Shown: positions 7,928 to 15,796, counted from the first letter of the stretch. The stretch is DNA of 64,000 nucleotides from Nitrospira sp. (GCA_030692565.1 JAUYAO010000034.1:1-64000); one strand, 5' to 3'. Translations and numbers: made by a program. Notes: generated by a model not told the origin, from the letters alone.

Positions 7928-8548
7928 TTACTGAGGGGGCATTGTTGTCGTCGTGGTGGTCGTGGTCGACGTGGAGCTTGTCGGGCTAGTCGGTTTGTCG
8001 CTGGATTGATCGCTCGGGCGGCCTGGCTTTTGATCACTGATGCGATCGCTGGCCTGCCCACTGGTTCGATCATTGGGTTGCTCCCCGGTCTGCCCACTGC
8101 TTCGGCCACGGTTTTGCTCACTGGTTTGACCCATGGCCTGGCCGCCCTGTCCGCCAACCGTGATGACTCCCGGAACGTTGAGCTCACCGGTCGTCATAGC
8201 CGATTCCATCCTGACGGTATACCGGAACGTGCCGGCATCCCGGAAACAAACGCTGGCAGATTGATTCGTGGTGAGTTGGGCTGTGCCGCTGGGTGTCATC
8301 CACCCGCCGAAATTATTGTTGCATGACAACTGCTTATCCGACACCGAGTCGATAAAGACGACTCGCACAGGTGCGGTCCTCTTGTTGATCCACCGTATTT
8401 CATCGCCTGGATTGACCGCAATTGCACCGGATGTGAGGGTGTCCCCAATGATGATGTCTTTGACATCCCCAGTCCTCGTCACGGTTGGCGTCCCCTGGCA
8501 CCCCATGACAAACACTAACGCGAACCCCAGATAGCGAATTTGGTTCAT
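7928..8548 (-). CDS. Lipoprotein with a cupredoxin-like domain and repetitive tail
   Basis: The start at 8548 gives a lipoprotein signal (MNQIRYLGFALVFVMGCQG, Cys17 lipidated). Residues 25-130 look like a small beta-sandwich of cupredoxin type (IIIGDTLTSGAIAVNPGDEI, ASVCFRDAGTFRYTVRM), but a full copper-ligand set is not evident. The last 80 residues are a low-complexity tail of degenerate G-Q-x-S-D-Q units ending in a run of threonines. The tail may be a wall or periplasmic spacer. It is a single-gene unit. Confidence 0.65.
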   Translation of the reverse strand: MNQIRYLGFALVFVMGCQGTPTVTRTGDVKDIIIGDTLTSGAIAVNPGDEIRWINKRTAPVRVVFIDSVSDKQLSCNNNFGGWMTPSGTAQLTTNQSASVCFRDAGTFRYTVRMESAMTTGELNVPGVITVGGQGGQAMGQTSEQNRGRSSGQTGEQPNDRTSGQASDRISDQKPGRPSDQSSDKPTSPTSSTSTTTTTTTTMPPQ

Positions 8549-8770
8549 GGCATCCCCCTGTTGTAATTGGAAATCTATCAACCGAATGTCCCTCGGTTCT
8601 TTTATGACGGTCACTACGTAATCTCACTTGGCACGATCCGTCGGTGGTGACCGGATCACGCGTGGTATTCGATCCTACGCGCATGAGCGATGCTTACTCT
8701 GATCAATGCAGCTCAGTATGAGAGATTGGTTTATGGTGGAGACGGCCTGAAAGAAAGGGGGCAGGAGTGA

Positions 8771-9523
8771 TCAGGTGGTCCGGCCGGCTCTCATGTTGGC
8801 GGGGATGGCGATATCCATTTTGGCGGGACGCGGCACGTGTCTTCGATTCATCATGTCGACGAACGCCGCCTGGTCGATCGAGAGGTTGAGGCGTTCGTTG
8901 AATCGCTGTTCCTCGCCGATCGTGGAGGAGATCCGGCCCTGATAATCATGCCCGGGGTAGACGATCGTGTCGTCCAGCAGCGCGAACAGTTTCTTCCGGA
9001 CGGAGTCGAACAGTTTCTCCGGCGAGCCGCCCTGGAAATCGGTCCGGCCGTTGCCGCGGATGAACAACGCATCGCCCGTGAAGACGACGCCGGGAAGCAC
9101 GTAGCTCGTGCAACCGTTCGTATGACCGGGGGTTGCAAGCGCCGTCAGTGACGTCTGGCCGATCCGCAGCGCCTCGCCCTCGAACAGGAACAGATCCGCG
9201 CCGGTGACCTCGCTCTTGGCGCCGCCGCCGTACACGATCTGCGCGCCGGTTCGATCTTTGATGGCCGAAGCGCCGGTGATGTGATCGGCATGGATGTGCG
9301 TTTCGACGGCAAAGCGGAGGGTCAGCCCAAGCTCGTGGATAAGTCGAACGTCGCGCTCGACGTTCTCGATCACGGCATCGATGATCACGGCCTGCCTGGA
9401 CTCGCGATCACTCACGATGTAGCTGCGGCTTTCCGCCCGGTCGTCCGCGTCCTGCATCTCGTTGACGTCCAACAGAACGGTGACGATATAGGTCGTGGTG
9501 ATTGCCGTGGGATGTATTCGCAA
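8771..9523 (-). CDS. Persulfide dioxygenase-like metallo-beta-lactamase-fold protein
   Basis: Counting from the TTG start at 9523, the metal motif T-H-I-H-A-D-H is at residues 75-81, with further ligands His134 (PGHTNGC), Asp151 (GDALF) and His192 (PGHDY). The ending KMDIAIPANMRAG is characteristic of the ETHE1/Sdo group, which oxidises glutathione persulfide to sulfite with one iron. A later ATG at 9457 is an equally possible start. No rhodanese domain is fused. It suggests sulfide or persulfide handling; substrate is inferred from the family. Confidence 0.8.
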   Translation of the reverse strand: MRIHPTAITTTYIVTVLLDVNEMQDADDRAESRSYIVSDRESRQAVIIDAVIENVERDVRLIHELGLTLRFAVETHIHADHITGASAIKDRTGAQIVYGGGAKSEVTGADLFLFEGEALRIGQTSLTALATPGHTNGCTSYVLPGVVFTGDALFIRGNGRTDFQGGSPEKLFDSVRKKLFALLDDTIVYPGHDYQGRISSTIGEEQRFNERLNLSIDQAAFVDMMNRRHVPRPAKMDIAIPANMRAGRTT

Positions 9524-9668
9524 AATCTATTGCGAAGCGAGCAGAAAGCGCGGCCATTGTAACGTGGCCTGTCGGTTTGGTCTATCGCGGAAGTAGGTGA
9601 GGCAGGAGATGCAGGGCGTGACGGCTGCTTGTCGTGCAGGAATGAAGCGTCGAATGAAGCATGCGCGG

Positions 9669-10340
9669 TTAGGAGGGCGCAGCTGAACTGCTGAGGTAGG
9701 CCAGACGGATCTCAGGCAACGTCCGCTCAGCGAGGGAGCGCAGTTCCTCTAGGGTCTGCAACAGCAATGTGCCGGTCGCTCCAGTCGCTCCTACATGACC
9801 TGTCCTTATTGCGGAAAATGATTTGAGGGCGATATCGACTAGACGTTGATGATCGACCGAATAATAATGCAGGCGTTGCTGCAAAGTTTCCGCCTGGTCA
9901 TCGATTAAGACCTGGTGAGCAGATCCAAATGCCGTGACGGCGTCGGCAATCGCATTGTCGAGGCAACGGTTGAGCGTGCGAAATTCAGTTGTAGAGATTT
10001 CCATGTCCTGTTCGCCGGCTAACTGGGTGACGGATTGGCACACATCGCCATAATCGTGCACGACCTGGTCGATGGTATATCCGAGTCGGAGTAAGTCACC
10101 GCCGTGCACGGCAGCGGCGCGACCGATCTCCGTATGAGCCGGCGTCGGCGTTGTCTCGACGGTATCGACATGAGGGGTGGTTTGTTCGAGGCGAAGGGTC
10201 TCGACGAGCTGCTGCAGGAAGAGCGGGACACCGTGATCGAGTGCGATGGGACTCTCGGAGGGCGAGAATCTTTGCACTGCATTGTTCCTGCAACGCGTGA
10301 TCAACTCTGTACGGTTCGAAGTCAAAAATTCGTGGAGCAT
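9669..10340 (-). CDS. RsbRD-type sensor domain protein without kinase
   Basis: The 223-residue protein is all-helical: MLHEFLTSNRTELITRCRNN, HGVPLFLQQLVETLRLEQT, then LLRLGYTIDQVVHDYGDVCQ and FRTLNRCLDNAIADAVTAFG. I recognise this as the N-terminal sensory module often joined to histidine kinases in environmental bacteria. Here it ends at ERTLPEIRLAYLSSSAAPS with no HisKA or ATPase part. It may act as a stand-alone sensor or be a truncated kinase. It follows the small membrane-protein gene at 10684 on the same strand. Confidence 0.7.
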   Translation of the reverse strand: MLHEFLTSNRTELITRCRNNAVQRFSPSESPIALDHGVPLFLQQLVETLRLEQTTPHVDTVETTPTPAHTEIGRAAAVHGGDLLRLGYTIDQVVHDYGDVCQSVTQLAGEQDMEISTTEFRTLNRCLDNAIADAVTAFGSAHQVLIDDQAETLQQRLHYYSVDHQRLVDIALKSFSAIRTGHVGATGATGTLLLQTLEELRSLAERTLPEIRLAYLSSSAAPS

Positions 10341-10423
10341 GATTCAATGGTACTCGATCGCTTCTTGAGTGGCTGCTCACAATTGCTCAGTTTGTCTGCC
10401 CACTGTCCTTGTTCCGTAATTTG

Positions 10424-10684
10424 TTAGGCTGCGAGCCAGTGATAGAGCATCAGTATGATAAGCGCCCCGATGATTGCGAAGACAAACGCGATGATATCGG
10501 AATCCCCGCTGAGACCTACTTGGCCCCCAAGACAGCCGCCGATCAGGCCGCCTCCGATCCCGATCACCGTCGTCCCGATCAACTGACCCGGATCCTTTCC
10601 GGGCATCAGCACCTTGGCGATAACGCCCACGACAAGTCCAAACACCAGAAACTCGAGGGTAGTAGTAAGTGACGTCCAATCCAT
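10424..10684 (-). CDS. GlsB/YeaQ/YmgE-family membrane protein
   Basis: The 86-residue protein has three membrane segments: LEFLVFGLVVGVIAKVLMPG, a glycine-rich one (IGTTVIGIGGGLIGGCLGG) and AFVFAIIGALIILMLYHWL. The order and the K-D-P-G linker match the transglycosylase-associated GlsB/YeaQ/YmgE family, small inner-membrane proteins linked to stress. It sits upstream of the RsbRD-like gene with an 83-nt gap. Confidence 0.85.
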   Translation of the reverse strand: MDWTSLTTTLEFLVFGLVVGVIAKVLMPGKDPGQLIGTTVIGIGGGLIGGCLGGQVGLSGDSDIIAFVFAIIGALIILMLYHWLAA

Positions 10685-10775
10685 GAAGCCTCCGACGATG
10701 TGATTTTGGTGAACGGCGTACTATACAGGTTTCTTGCCCCAGGGCAGCAAGCCTTGTGGCAAAGAGAAAGGGGAC

Positions 10776-10925
10776 CAGATCGATCAGTTCATCTTTGATC
10801 ATGAACTGGTCACATTGCGGATCTGCATGAATCGGCAGCAGCCATTGGGGAGGGAAAACTGGCGAGCGAAGATTGAGGCGACGATGGGCTTGGAATCGAC
10901 GATGCGGCAGTTGGTGAGGCCGAGG
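10776..10925 (+). pseudogene. 3' fragment of a second RAYT relative
   Basis: The frame reads DQFIFDHELVTLRICMNRQQ, then KIEATMGLESTMRQ and PRRPHM. It corresponds closely to the C-terminal third of the RAYT at 13863 (DQPLFDHELVTLRTCVNRQQ and onward). The N-terminal two thirds with the HFH and Tyr catalytic parts are missing. A degenerate family B repeat follows. Confidence 0.8.
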
Positions 10926-10969
10926 AGGCCGCATATGTGCCCTACGCGGTGTCAATGAAATCGGGGGCG

Positions 10970-10997
10970 GCTCAGAATCTCCCTCTTTTTCTTCCCA
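10970..10997 (-). repeat. Degenerate family B repeat, copy 7
   Basis: GGCTCAGAATCTCCCTCTTT and TTCTTCCC retain the T-rich half of the family. The copy lies a few bases past the stop of the toxin gene at 11003 and directly after a RAYT fragment. Confidence 0.5.
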
Positions 10998-11002
10998 ACG
11001 TC

Positions 11003-11320
11003 TCAGATGCCAATGTCCCAAGGTTCTCGGCGAACAAGTGCCTGTAAATCTCGAGCACCGTGGACGACTCGAAGAATGAAGACGGTGTCGTCTTTCACGA
11101 GATAGACGATTCGATAAGTTCCGAAAATCACTTCTCGAAGATCCGAGCGATTGAACTCGGGAACAACGCGTCCGATGTGGGAGTTCGTGAGGAGTGTCTC
11201 TGTGGATTCAACCATGCGGTCGACGAACGTGATCGCATGGAGTACGGAATCACGGGCGATGAAGTCTTCGATGTCCTGAAGATCGTTCCCGGCAGTCAGC
11301 GACCAGCGGACTTGCGCCAT
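11003..11320 (-). CDS. RelE/ParE-family toxin
   Basis: The 105-residue protein carries the ParE signature: RWSLTAGNDLQDIEDFIARD, IGRVVPEFNRSDLREVIFGT and YRIVYLVKDDTVFILRVVHG, followed by AR near the end. ParE proteins poison DNA gyrase and RelE proteins cut mRNA; sequence alone does not tell which. The start overlaps the antitoxin gene by 25 nt, the usual arrangement for a coupled pair. Confidence 0.85.
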   Translation of the reverse strand: MAQVRWSLTAGNDLQDIEDFIARDSVLHAITFVDRMVESTETLLTNSHIGRVVPEFNRSDLREVIFGTYRIVYLVKDDTVFILRVVHGARDLQALVRREPWDIGI

Positions 11321-11493
11321 CGGGCCATTCTCTCCTTCAGCTCTGCCTGGGTGAGGATGCGTCCCTCAGCTACGTCCTGAAGGCCCTTTTCCACCTGCTG
11401 CTTGAAGAACAGCTCCTCCATAATCCCACTCGTGGTCACATCGTCAGGCAGCTTCTTGATCAGTTCCAGCGCTTCAGCTTTTGCCTTTGCCAT
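11296..11493 (-). CDS. Antitoxin partner of the RelE/ParE toxin
   Basis: The small 65-residue helical protein (LELIKKLPDDVTTSGIMEEL, then VAEGRILTQAELKERMARW) resembles antitoxins encoded ahead of ParE/RelE toxins. The start has AAGGAG 7 nt upstream. The ILTQAELKERMARW end probably contacts the toxin. Function is inferred mainly from its overlap with the toxin gene. Confidence 0.8.
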   Translation of the reverse strand: MAKAKAEALELIKKLPDDVTTSGIMEELFFKQQVEKGLQDVAEGRILTQAELKERMARWRKSAGR

Positions 11494-11595
11494 GGGTGTT
11501 CTCCTTAGCCGTTCTTGCAGGTAAGGCTATGCCCGGATGCCTGAAAATGCAAGTCTGCCGAGGGATGAGATGAGAAGAAGGGGAGAAGTGGGGGA

Positions 11596-11655
11596 GACGA
11601 GGAAGGCACCGGACGCCACGCGTCGGAAAGTGGTTCCTGACACCTGTTTCTTTGT
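11596..11655 (-). repeat. REP-like repeat, family B copy 8
   Basis: GACGAGGAAGGCACCGGACG and CCACGCGTCGGAAAG are conserved. The T-rich half is altered to TGGTTCCTGACACCTGTTTC. It lies 20 nt past the stop of the minus-strand gene at 11677. Confidence 0.65.
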
Positions 11656-11676
11656 CTAGTCCGTCGTCACCGGCGT

Positions 11677-12366
11677 TCAGTCTTCCACGCCCACGCCGAT
11701 CACGATGAGAACCGCATAGTCCTGCTTCGTGCAGCCCTCGACCGGAGGCATCGTTCCCCCTGGCGCTACTGGAAACGCAGTCTTCTGCACGTGTGCCGGC
11801 GAGCACGAACCACCAACCGCTGCCGGTGTATAGCGCGCGGAGCGGCAGGCCAGGTGCGTCACATCGTAGAGCGTCGCGCCCTTATCGAGCTCCCAGCGCC
11901 TGTCGCCATTCCTGTCGGCGGGATGAATGGTCAGCACAGCCGTCACCTTGCGGGCGCCCGTGACCAGGTATTTGCCGGGAGGGAGCGGAAAGGTCGGCTG
12001 CTCCATGATCAAGCCATGCTCCTCCAGCCACCAGTCCCTGTCGTCGAATTTCCAGCGCGCTGGGGCGACGCCACCTGCATCCTTCAACCGTTTATAGTTG
12101 GTCAGCTCAACGCCCCGAGGACCCGGGTCCAGAGGCCACAGACCCCACGATTGCGCGCCGCTCCCGGAGGTCGCACCTGGATCGCCCAACGCCGCGATGA
12201 ACTGTGTCGATATGCGCTGGAACTTCGTCTGACCTCCGCCTGCGGCGTGGGCTTGGCTTGAACTCAGATCGAAGGAAGGGAGCAAGAACGAACCGAGCAG
12301 AAAGAGTACCGGGATGAGCGGAACAAACGTAGAACGGGCAGAAGAACCATCGTCTTGTTTTGTCAT
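11677..12366 (-). CDS. Conserved secreted protein of unknown function
   Basis: A signal peptide is visible (STFVPLIPVLFLLGSFLLPS, cleavage near AHA-AGGG). The mature part is rich in conserved-looking motifs: VELTNYKRLKDAGGVAPARW, FDDRDWWLEEHGLIMEQP, LPPGKYLVTGARKVTAVLTI, YDVTHLACRSARYTP and a CSPAHV...GC pair of cysteines. It reads like a well-defined exported family, but I cannot name it. It is monocistronic with repeat B8 downstream. Confidence 0.65.
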   Translation of the reverse strand: MTKQDDGSSARSTFVPLIPVLFLLGSFLLPSFDLSSSQAHAAGGGQTKFQRISTQFIAALGDPGATSGSGAQSWGLWPLDPGPRGVELTNYKRLKDAGGVAPARWKFDDRDWWLEEHGLIMEQPTFPLPPGKYLVTGARKVTAVLTIHPADRNGDRRWELDKGATLYDVTHLACRSARYTPAAVGGSCSPAHVQKTAFPVAPGGTMPPVEGCTKQDYAVLIVIGVGVED

Positions 12367-12467
12367 CTTTGCTCCTGCGCCTCGATGCCGAGCAGAAAGC
12401 CGTGGGTCACTCTACTCTTTCACGACCGCCTGGTCCATCGGCCTTGTGTTGTGAAGGGGAAAGGTAA

Positions 12468-12522
12468 AGGCGTCGGATCGCCACGCGGCGGGAGATTCAG
12501 AATGTCCCCATTCTTTTCCTCC
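12468..12522 (-). repeat. REP-like repeat, family B copy 9
   Basis: CGTCGGATCGCCACGCGGCG and GGAGATTCAGAATGTCCCCA with a T-rich end. It ends 11 nt from the stop of the minus-strand gene at 12534, so on the minus strand the mRNA runs straight into it. Confidence 0.7.
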
Positions 12523-12533
12523 ATCCCTCATGA

Positions 12534-12992
12534 TCACCATACGTAATGGGGCTGACGTTCGCCAAGGACGAAACGCGCTGCATCCCAGGCATCGATCGCC
12601 AAAGAGATGGCATTGGTGGCGATGAGCGTGACGAGCCAAGCATGGAACGCGACTTCCCCTTCCGGGATCGTGGCAAAGCGCAGGGCCATCCACGCCAGCA
12701 TGGGCACCCAGATCATATGTGTCACTCCGAGCAGCCGAATGAAGCGCTTGCGCTGATAGATCAGCGCTTGGGCGAGCAGCGCCATGCCTACTGCTCCTAG
12801 TGCGACTTGAGCCTCAATGTGCATGATGAATAACAGACCCGCCGCGTTCACGGCGACGAGCCACGCACCCCACATTCTCTGAACGGGCCGGAACCGAATC
12901 AGAACGATTCCGAGCAGTTCAAAGACTGACCGCATGAAGCCGATTCGACTCGTTGAGGTGTCCAGTTCGGATGATAGTACGGTGGTCCTCAT
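12534..12992 (-). CDS. Hypothetical membrane protein
   Basis: The 152-residue protein has about four hydrophobic segments: MWGAWLVAVNAAGLLFIMHI, VALGAVGMALLAQALIY, THMIWVPMLAWMALRFAT and AWLVTLIATNAISLAIDAW. Its N-terminus is cytosolic-looking and charged. No family can be named with confidence. It is a single gene with repeat B9 directly downstream. Confidence 0.6.
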   Translation of the reverse strand: MRTTVLSSELDTSTSRIGFMRSVFELLGIVLIRFRPVQRMWGAWLVAVNAAGLLFIMHIEAQVALGAVGMALLAQALIYQRKRFIRLLGVTHMIWVPMLAWMALRFATIPEGEVAFHAWLVTLIATNAISLAIDAWDAARFVLGERQPHYVW

Positions 12993-13450
12993 ATCGGTCC
13001 TCCTGTGTGTGCGCGCGTGACAGCACTCGGTTTACTGCTCGACGGCCCCCACTATAAGGGACATTCCTCTTGCTGCTTATCCGGGAGTCTGATTCTCTTA
13101 GCAGCGGTGGGCGAGGGGTGCGTGTACTTATCTAGGCGTCCGGATTCTCGCTTGCCGAAGCGCCGCGACGTGAGTGTAGATCCACCTGAATCAGTCTCGG
13201 CAATCCTCCAAGCCGTGAGGCTGGAGTGGAATGATGTAGCGTGAAATGTCTTACGGTGAGGCGCGAGAAATACGCGCTGCGTACGGGGGAACGTAACCAA
13301 ACACCGTTCCGCAACTCAGAAGAAATTTAGAATGTCCCCGTATATTTTCTTCACTGCCCTTAGATAATATAGACCGATTTTATGCTCTTTACCCCACGTA
13401 GATTGCGGTGGATTGGTGTCAACGAGGTCTTTATATAAAAGGAGATAACA
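12993..13450. other. Intergenic gap with repeat B10
   Basis: The 458-nt gap lies between divergent genes. Apart from repeat B10 (13318-13352) no gene or RNA is recognisable. The reading frames in it are short, without ribosome binding sites, and differ from the local coding style. The promoter of the lipoprotein at 13451 probably lies around 13390-13440, where the sequence is AT-rich (TTTATATAAAAGG). Confidence 0.45.
13318..13352 (-). repeat. Family B repeat half, copy 10
   Basis: Only the AT-rich half remains (AGAAGAAATTTAGAATGTCC, then CCGTATATTTTCTTC). It lies upstream of a plus-strand lipoprotein gene and not behind a minus-strand gene. Confidence 0.5.
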
Positions 13451-13717
13451 ATGAGGCATGTATTGAGTATTGCCGTGCTAGCTTTTGCAATCGCATTGCC
13501 AGGCTGTACGGTCCCCACCACGTATTCAAAGTCCATTGCTGTAAAGAAGGATGCTGCTGGAAATGTTCTTGAGATTGTTGAAACTGAAACAGTAGTTCAG
13601 CCTGGGGGACAAGGGTATCCAGTTCGATTTGAACGGCTGAAAGGCATTCAGCCTGCAGCGGGTGTATCGCAAGAAGATGATGGTCGAAGCGCTTATGAGT
13701 TTCGCAAGAGCAAATAG
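13451..13717 (+). CDS. Small lipoprotein
   Basis: The start follows AAAGGAGATAACA, an excellent ribosome binding site. The N-terminus is a lipoprotein signal (MRHVLSIAVLAFAIALPGC, Cys19 lipidated). The short mature part (VKKDAAGNVLEIVETETVVQ) is probably beta-rich and ends in a charged tail. No family or partner is evident. Its base composition is more AT-rich than its neighbours, which hints at a separate origin. Confidence 0.7.
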   Translation: MRHVLSIAVLAFAIALPGCTVPTTYSKSIAVKKDAAGNVLEIVETETVVQPGGQGYPVRFERLKGIQPAAGVSQEDDGRSAYEFRKSK

Positions 13718-13800
13718 ATTCTAGGGTAGGGGGATTAGACTGGGTTTAGGTTAACGTGCTGTGTGTGTGACGGAAGGAGAGATGAGTGTGGGGTAGAATA

Positions 13801-13824
13801 AAAAAGGGGACAGGCTACTTTTTC
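13801..13824 (+). repeat. Left inverted repeat of the RAYT unit
   Basis: AAAAAGGGGACAGGCTACTT followed by TTTC is the near-perfect inverse of 14505-14527 on the other side of the RAYT gene. The GGGGACA core is shared with the AT-rich end of family B repeats. Confidence 0.75.
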
Positions 13825-13862
13825 TTGCGATATAGCTACTGATTCGGATACCGTACTGACCC

Positions 13863-14513
13863 ATGCCTCGGATTCCACGCGGACAAGTGGCCGGACACGC
13901 CTACCATGTTTTGAATCGGGGGAACGGTGGGGCGATCGTCTTCCATAAAGATGGCGACTACACGGCCTTCCTCGACTTGCTTACTGCCGCGAAATCAAAA
14001 TTCCCCGTCAAAGTGTTCGGCGTCTGCCTGATGCCGAATCATTTCCATCTTGTCGTGCAGCCCGCCACTGAGGCAACGCTGAGTCCATTCATGCAGTGGT
14101 GGATGACGAGCCATGTCCGGCGGTATCACCAGCATTACCGGAGTCATGGACATGTGTGGCAGGGTCGGTTCAAAAGTTTTCCGATTCAGCAAGACAGTCA
14201 TCTCCTCACGGCCCTTCGGTATGTGCTCCGCAATCCAGTTCGTGCGGGTTTAGTCGAGCATGCGATGGACTGGCCCTGGTCCAGTCTGCGCTTCCCACGG
14301 GTGAGTGACTCGTTGCCTGCCGAGATGCCGAACGAGTGGTTGCAATGGATCGATCAGCCGCTCTTTGATCATGAACTGGTCACGTTGCGGACCTGCGTGA
14401 ATCGGCAGCAGCCCTTCGGAAGGGAAGGCTGGCAAGCAAAGATAGCGGAGACGTTGGGGTTGGAATCAACGATGCGGAAGCGGGGGCGGCCGAGGAAGCC
14501 ACTAGAAAAGTAG
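13863..14513 (+). CDS. REP-associated tyrosine transposase (RAYT)
   Basis: The 216-residue protein is a Y1/IS200-like single-strand nuclease of the RAYT group. The metal-binding HFH motif is at residues 60-62 (MPNHFHLVVQP) and the likely catalytic Tyr120 sits in LRYVLRNPVRAGLV; WQGRFKS lies between. The C-terminal tail with GRPRKP is typical of this group. RAYTs cut and join hairpin (REP) DNA. The stop codon lies inside the right inverted repeat. It appears intact, so it could act on the family B repeats here. Confidence 0.9.
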   Translation: MPRIPRGQVAGHAYHVLNRGNGGAIVFHKDGDYTAFLDLLTAAKSKFPVKVFGVCLMPNHFHLVVQPATEATLSPFMQWWMTSHVRRYHQHYRSHGHVWQGRFKSFPIQQDSHLLTALRYVLRNPVRAGLVEHAMDWPWSSLRFPRVSDSLPAEMPNEWLQWIDQPLFDHELVTLRTCVNRQQPFGREGWQAKIAETLGLESTMRKRGRPRKPLEK

Positions 14514-14527
14514 CCTGTCCCCTTTTC
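14505..14527 (-). repeat. Right inverted repeat of the RAYT unit
   Basis: GAAAAGTAGCCTGTCCCCTT and TTC are the inverse of the left end at 13801-13824. The RAYT stop codon (14511-14513) is part of it. Confidence 0.75.
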
Positions 14528-14548
14528 TTGGTTGTCCCCTTTTCTTGG
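14516..14548. repeat. 17-nt tandem duplication at the RAYT/IS3 junction
   Basis: TGTCCCCTTTTCTTGG occurs twice, at 14516-14531 and 14533-14548, separated by one base. The first copy belongs to the RAYT right end. The second abuts the broken IS3 element. It marks the junction between the two mobile elements. Confidence 0.8.
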
Positions 14549-15355
14549 CTCGCGCGTGGGATTGTAGAAGCACTCGATGTAATCGAACACGTCCGCTTTG
14601 GCTTGGTCTCGCGTGCGGTACGTTTTGTTCGCCGTGCGTTCAGTTTTCAACGAGGAGAAGAAGCTCTCCATCGCGGCATTGTCCCAGCAGTTACCGGCTC
14701 GGCTCATGCTACAGGTCACGCCATGGTCAACCAGCAGCCGCTGGAACGGCTCACTGGTGTACTGGCTGCCCCGATCCGAATGATGCAGGACCGCCTCTGG
14801 CTTGCCGCGCCGCCAGATCGCCATCACGAGGGCATCGGTGACGAGTTGCGTGGTCATCGTCGCCTGCATGGACCAGCCGATGACCCGGCGTGAGAACAGG
14901 TCCACGACCGCGGCCACGTAGAGCCAGCCTTCGGCGGTCCAGAGATAGGTGAAGTCGGCGACCCATTTTCGATTGGCCGACGCGGCCGTGAACGTCCGGT
15001 CGAGCACATTCGGCGCGACGGCGTTTGTCGACCGCACGCCAGTATCCAACGGCATCTTCCGGCGCCTGGGGCGGGCGCGCAACGCCGCGTGTCGCATGAG
15101 CCGTTCGATCCGATGTCGGCCGCAGGAGACTCCCTCTGCTAGCAGATCGTGCCAGACACGCCGGGCTCCATAGGTTCGGTCACTGGCGAGAAAGCTGGCT
15201 TGCACCCTCGTCAGCAGCTGATCGTTGGCCCTCGCCCGGGCACTCGGCGATCGGGTTCGCCAGGCATAGAAGCCTGCCCGCGAGACCCCGAGCGCCTCGC
15301 ACAACCATCCCGCCGGCCAGATCCCTCGGGGTGTCGCGATAAAGGCGAACTTCAC
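14549..15355 (-). pseudogene. IS3-family transposase OrfB, 3' end missing
   Basis: From a GTG start overlapping the orfA stop, the protein has the IS3 integrase core with D134 (VADFTYL), D194 (HHSDRGSQYTS) and E230 (NAAMESFFSSLK). The expected ending after the conserved YIECFYNP is lost: from about residue 268 the frame runs into RAYT sequence and stays open only to 14369. The catalytic triad is intact, but about 20 terminal residues and the right end of the element are gone. Confidence 0.85.
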
Positions 15356-15642
15356 AGCGCCTCTTTCGCGAAGTAGGCCGCGGCTTTTTTTAAGATATCG
15401 CGCTCCGCCTTTAGCTTGATGACTTCACGGCGAAGCCGAGCGAGTTCCGCCTGCTCAGGCTTCATCTGCCCCTGGCCCGGAAAGGCCTGTGCCGCGTCGG
15501 CGGCAGACTCCTGCACCCATCGGCGCAACACCGTCCCATGCACGCCCAAATCCCGCGCGGCTTGCGCCACCGTCACCCCGCGCTCCTGGATTAACTTCAC
15601 CGCCTCAATTTTGAACTCGCGCGTAAACTTCCGTCGCTCCAT
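15352..15642 (-). CDS. IS3-family transposase OrfA
   Basis: The 96-residue protein has a helix-turn-helix (EFKIEAVKLIQERGVTVAQA, RDLGVHGTVLRRWV) and a C-terminal leucine-zipper-like helix (LARLRREVIKLKAERDILKK). It binds the element ends and is fused to OrfB by a -1 frameshift. It ends in GTGA overlap with orfB. The gene is intact, but its partner is truncated. Confidence 0.9.
   Translation of the reverse strand: MERRKFTREFKIEAVKLIQERGVTVAQAARDLGVHGTVLRRWVQESAADAAQAFPGQGQMKPEQAELARLRREVIKLKAERDILKKAAAYFAKEAL
15384..15391 (-). promoter_or_regulatory. Programmed -1 frameshift site of the IS3 element
   Basis: On the minus strand the run A-A-A-A-A-A-A-G occurs near the end of orfA (codons for L-K-K-A). 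Seven adenines followed by G are the classical slippery site of IS3 elements. A one-base backward slip here leads from the orfA frame into the orfB frame. Confidence 0.75.
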
Positions 15643-15796
15643 GACCTACCTCCGGTTTCATTCATACACCTAACTCGGTGTCTTTGAAACCGGCAGCAGC
15701 CCACCCAAAAGATTTAGGGAAGGTAAGACGGGACGCTAACAAGTGTCAATTGTAAAAGGCCAAAGAGGGCGTTTGGCTCTCGAACTGATTCCCCCG

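Larger units (their letters stand above)
14549..15700 (-). mobile_element. IS3-family element, 3'-truncated
   Basis: The element has the usual two overlapping genes (orfA 15642-15352, orfB from 15355) and a frameshift signal between them. A terminal region upstream of orfA (GGTTTCAAAGACACCGAGTT on the minus strand, about 15670-15694) is probably the left end. The right end is missing: orfB breaks off near 14550, where RAYT-related sequence begins. It is unlikely to move on its own. Confidence 0.8.

Noticed and set aside
12993-13450. Minus-strand frame of about 80 codons as a gene
   Set aside because: No ribosome binding site, no recognisable features and biased toward Arg/Ser/His, typical of chance frames.
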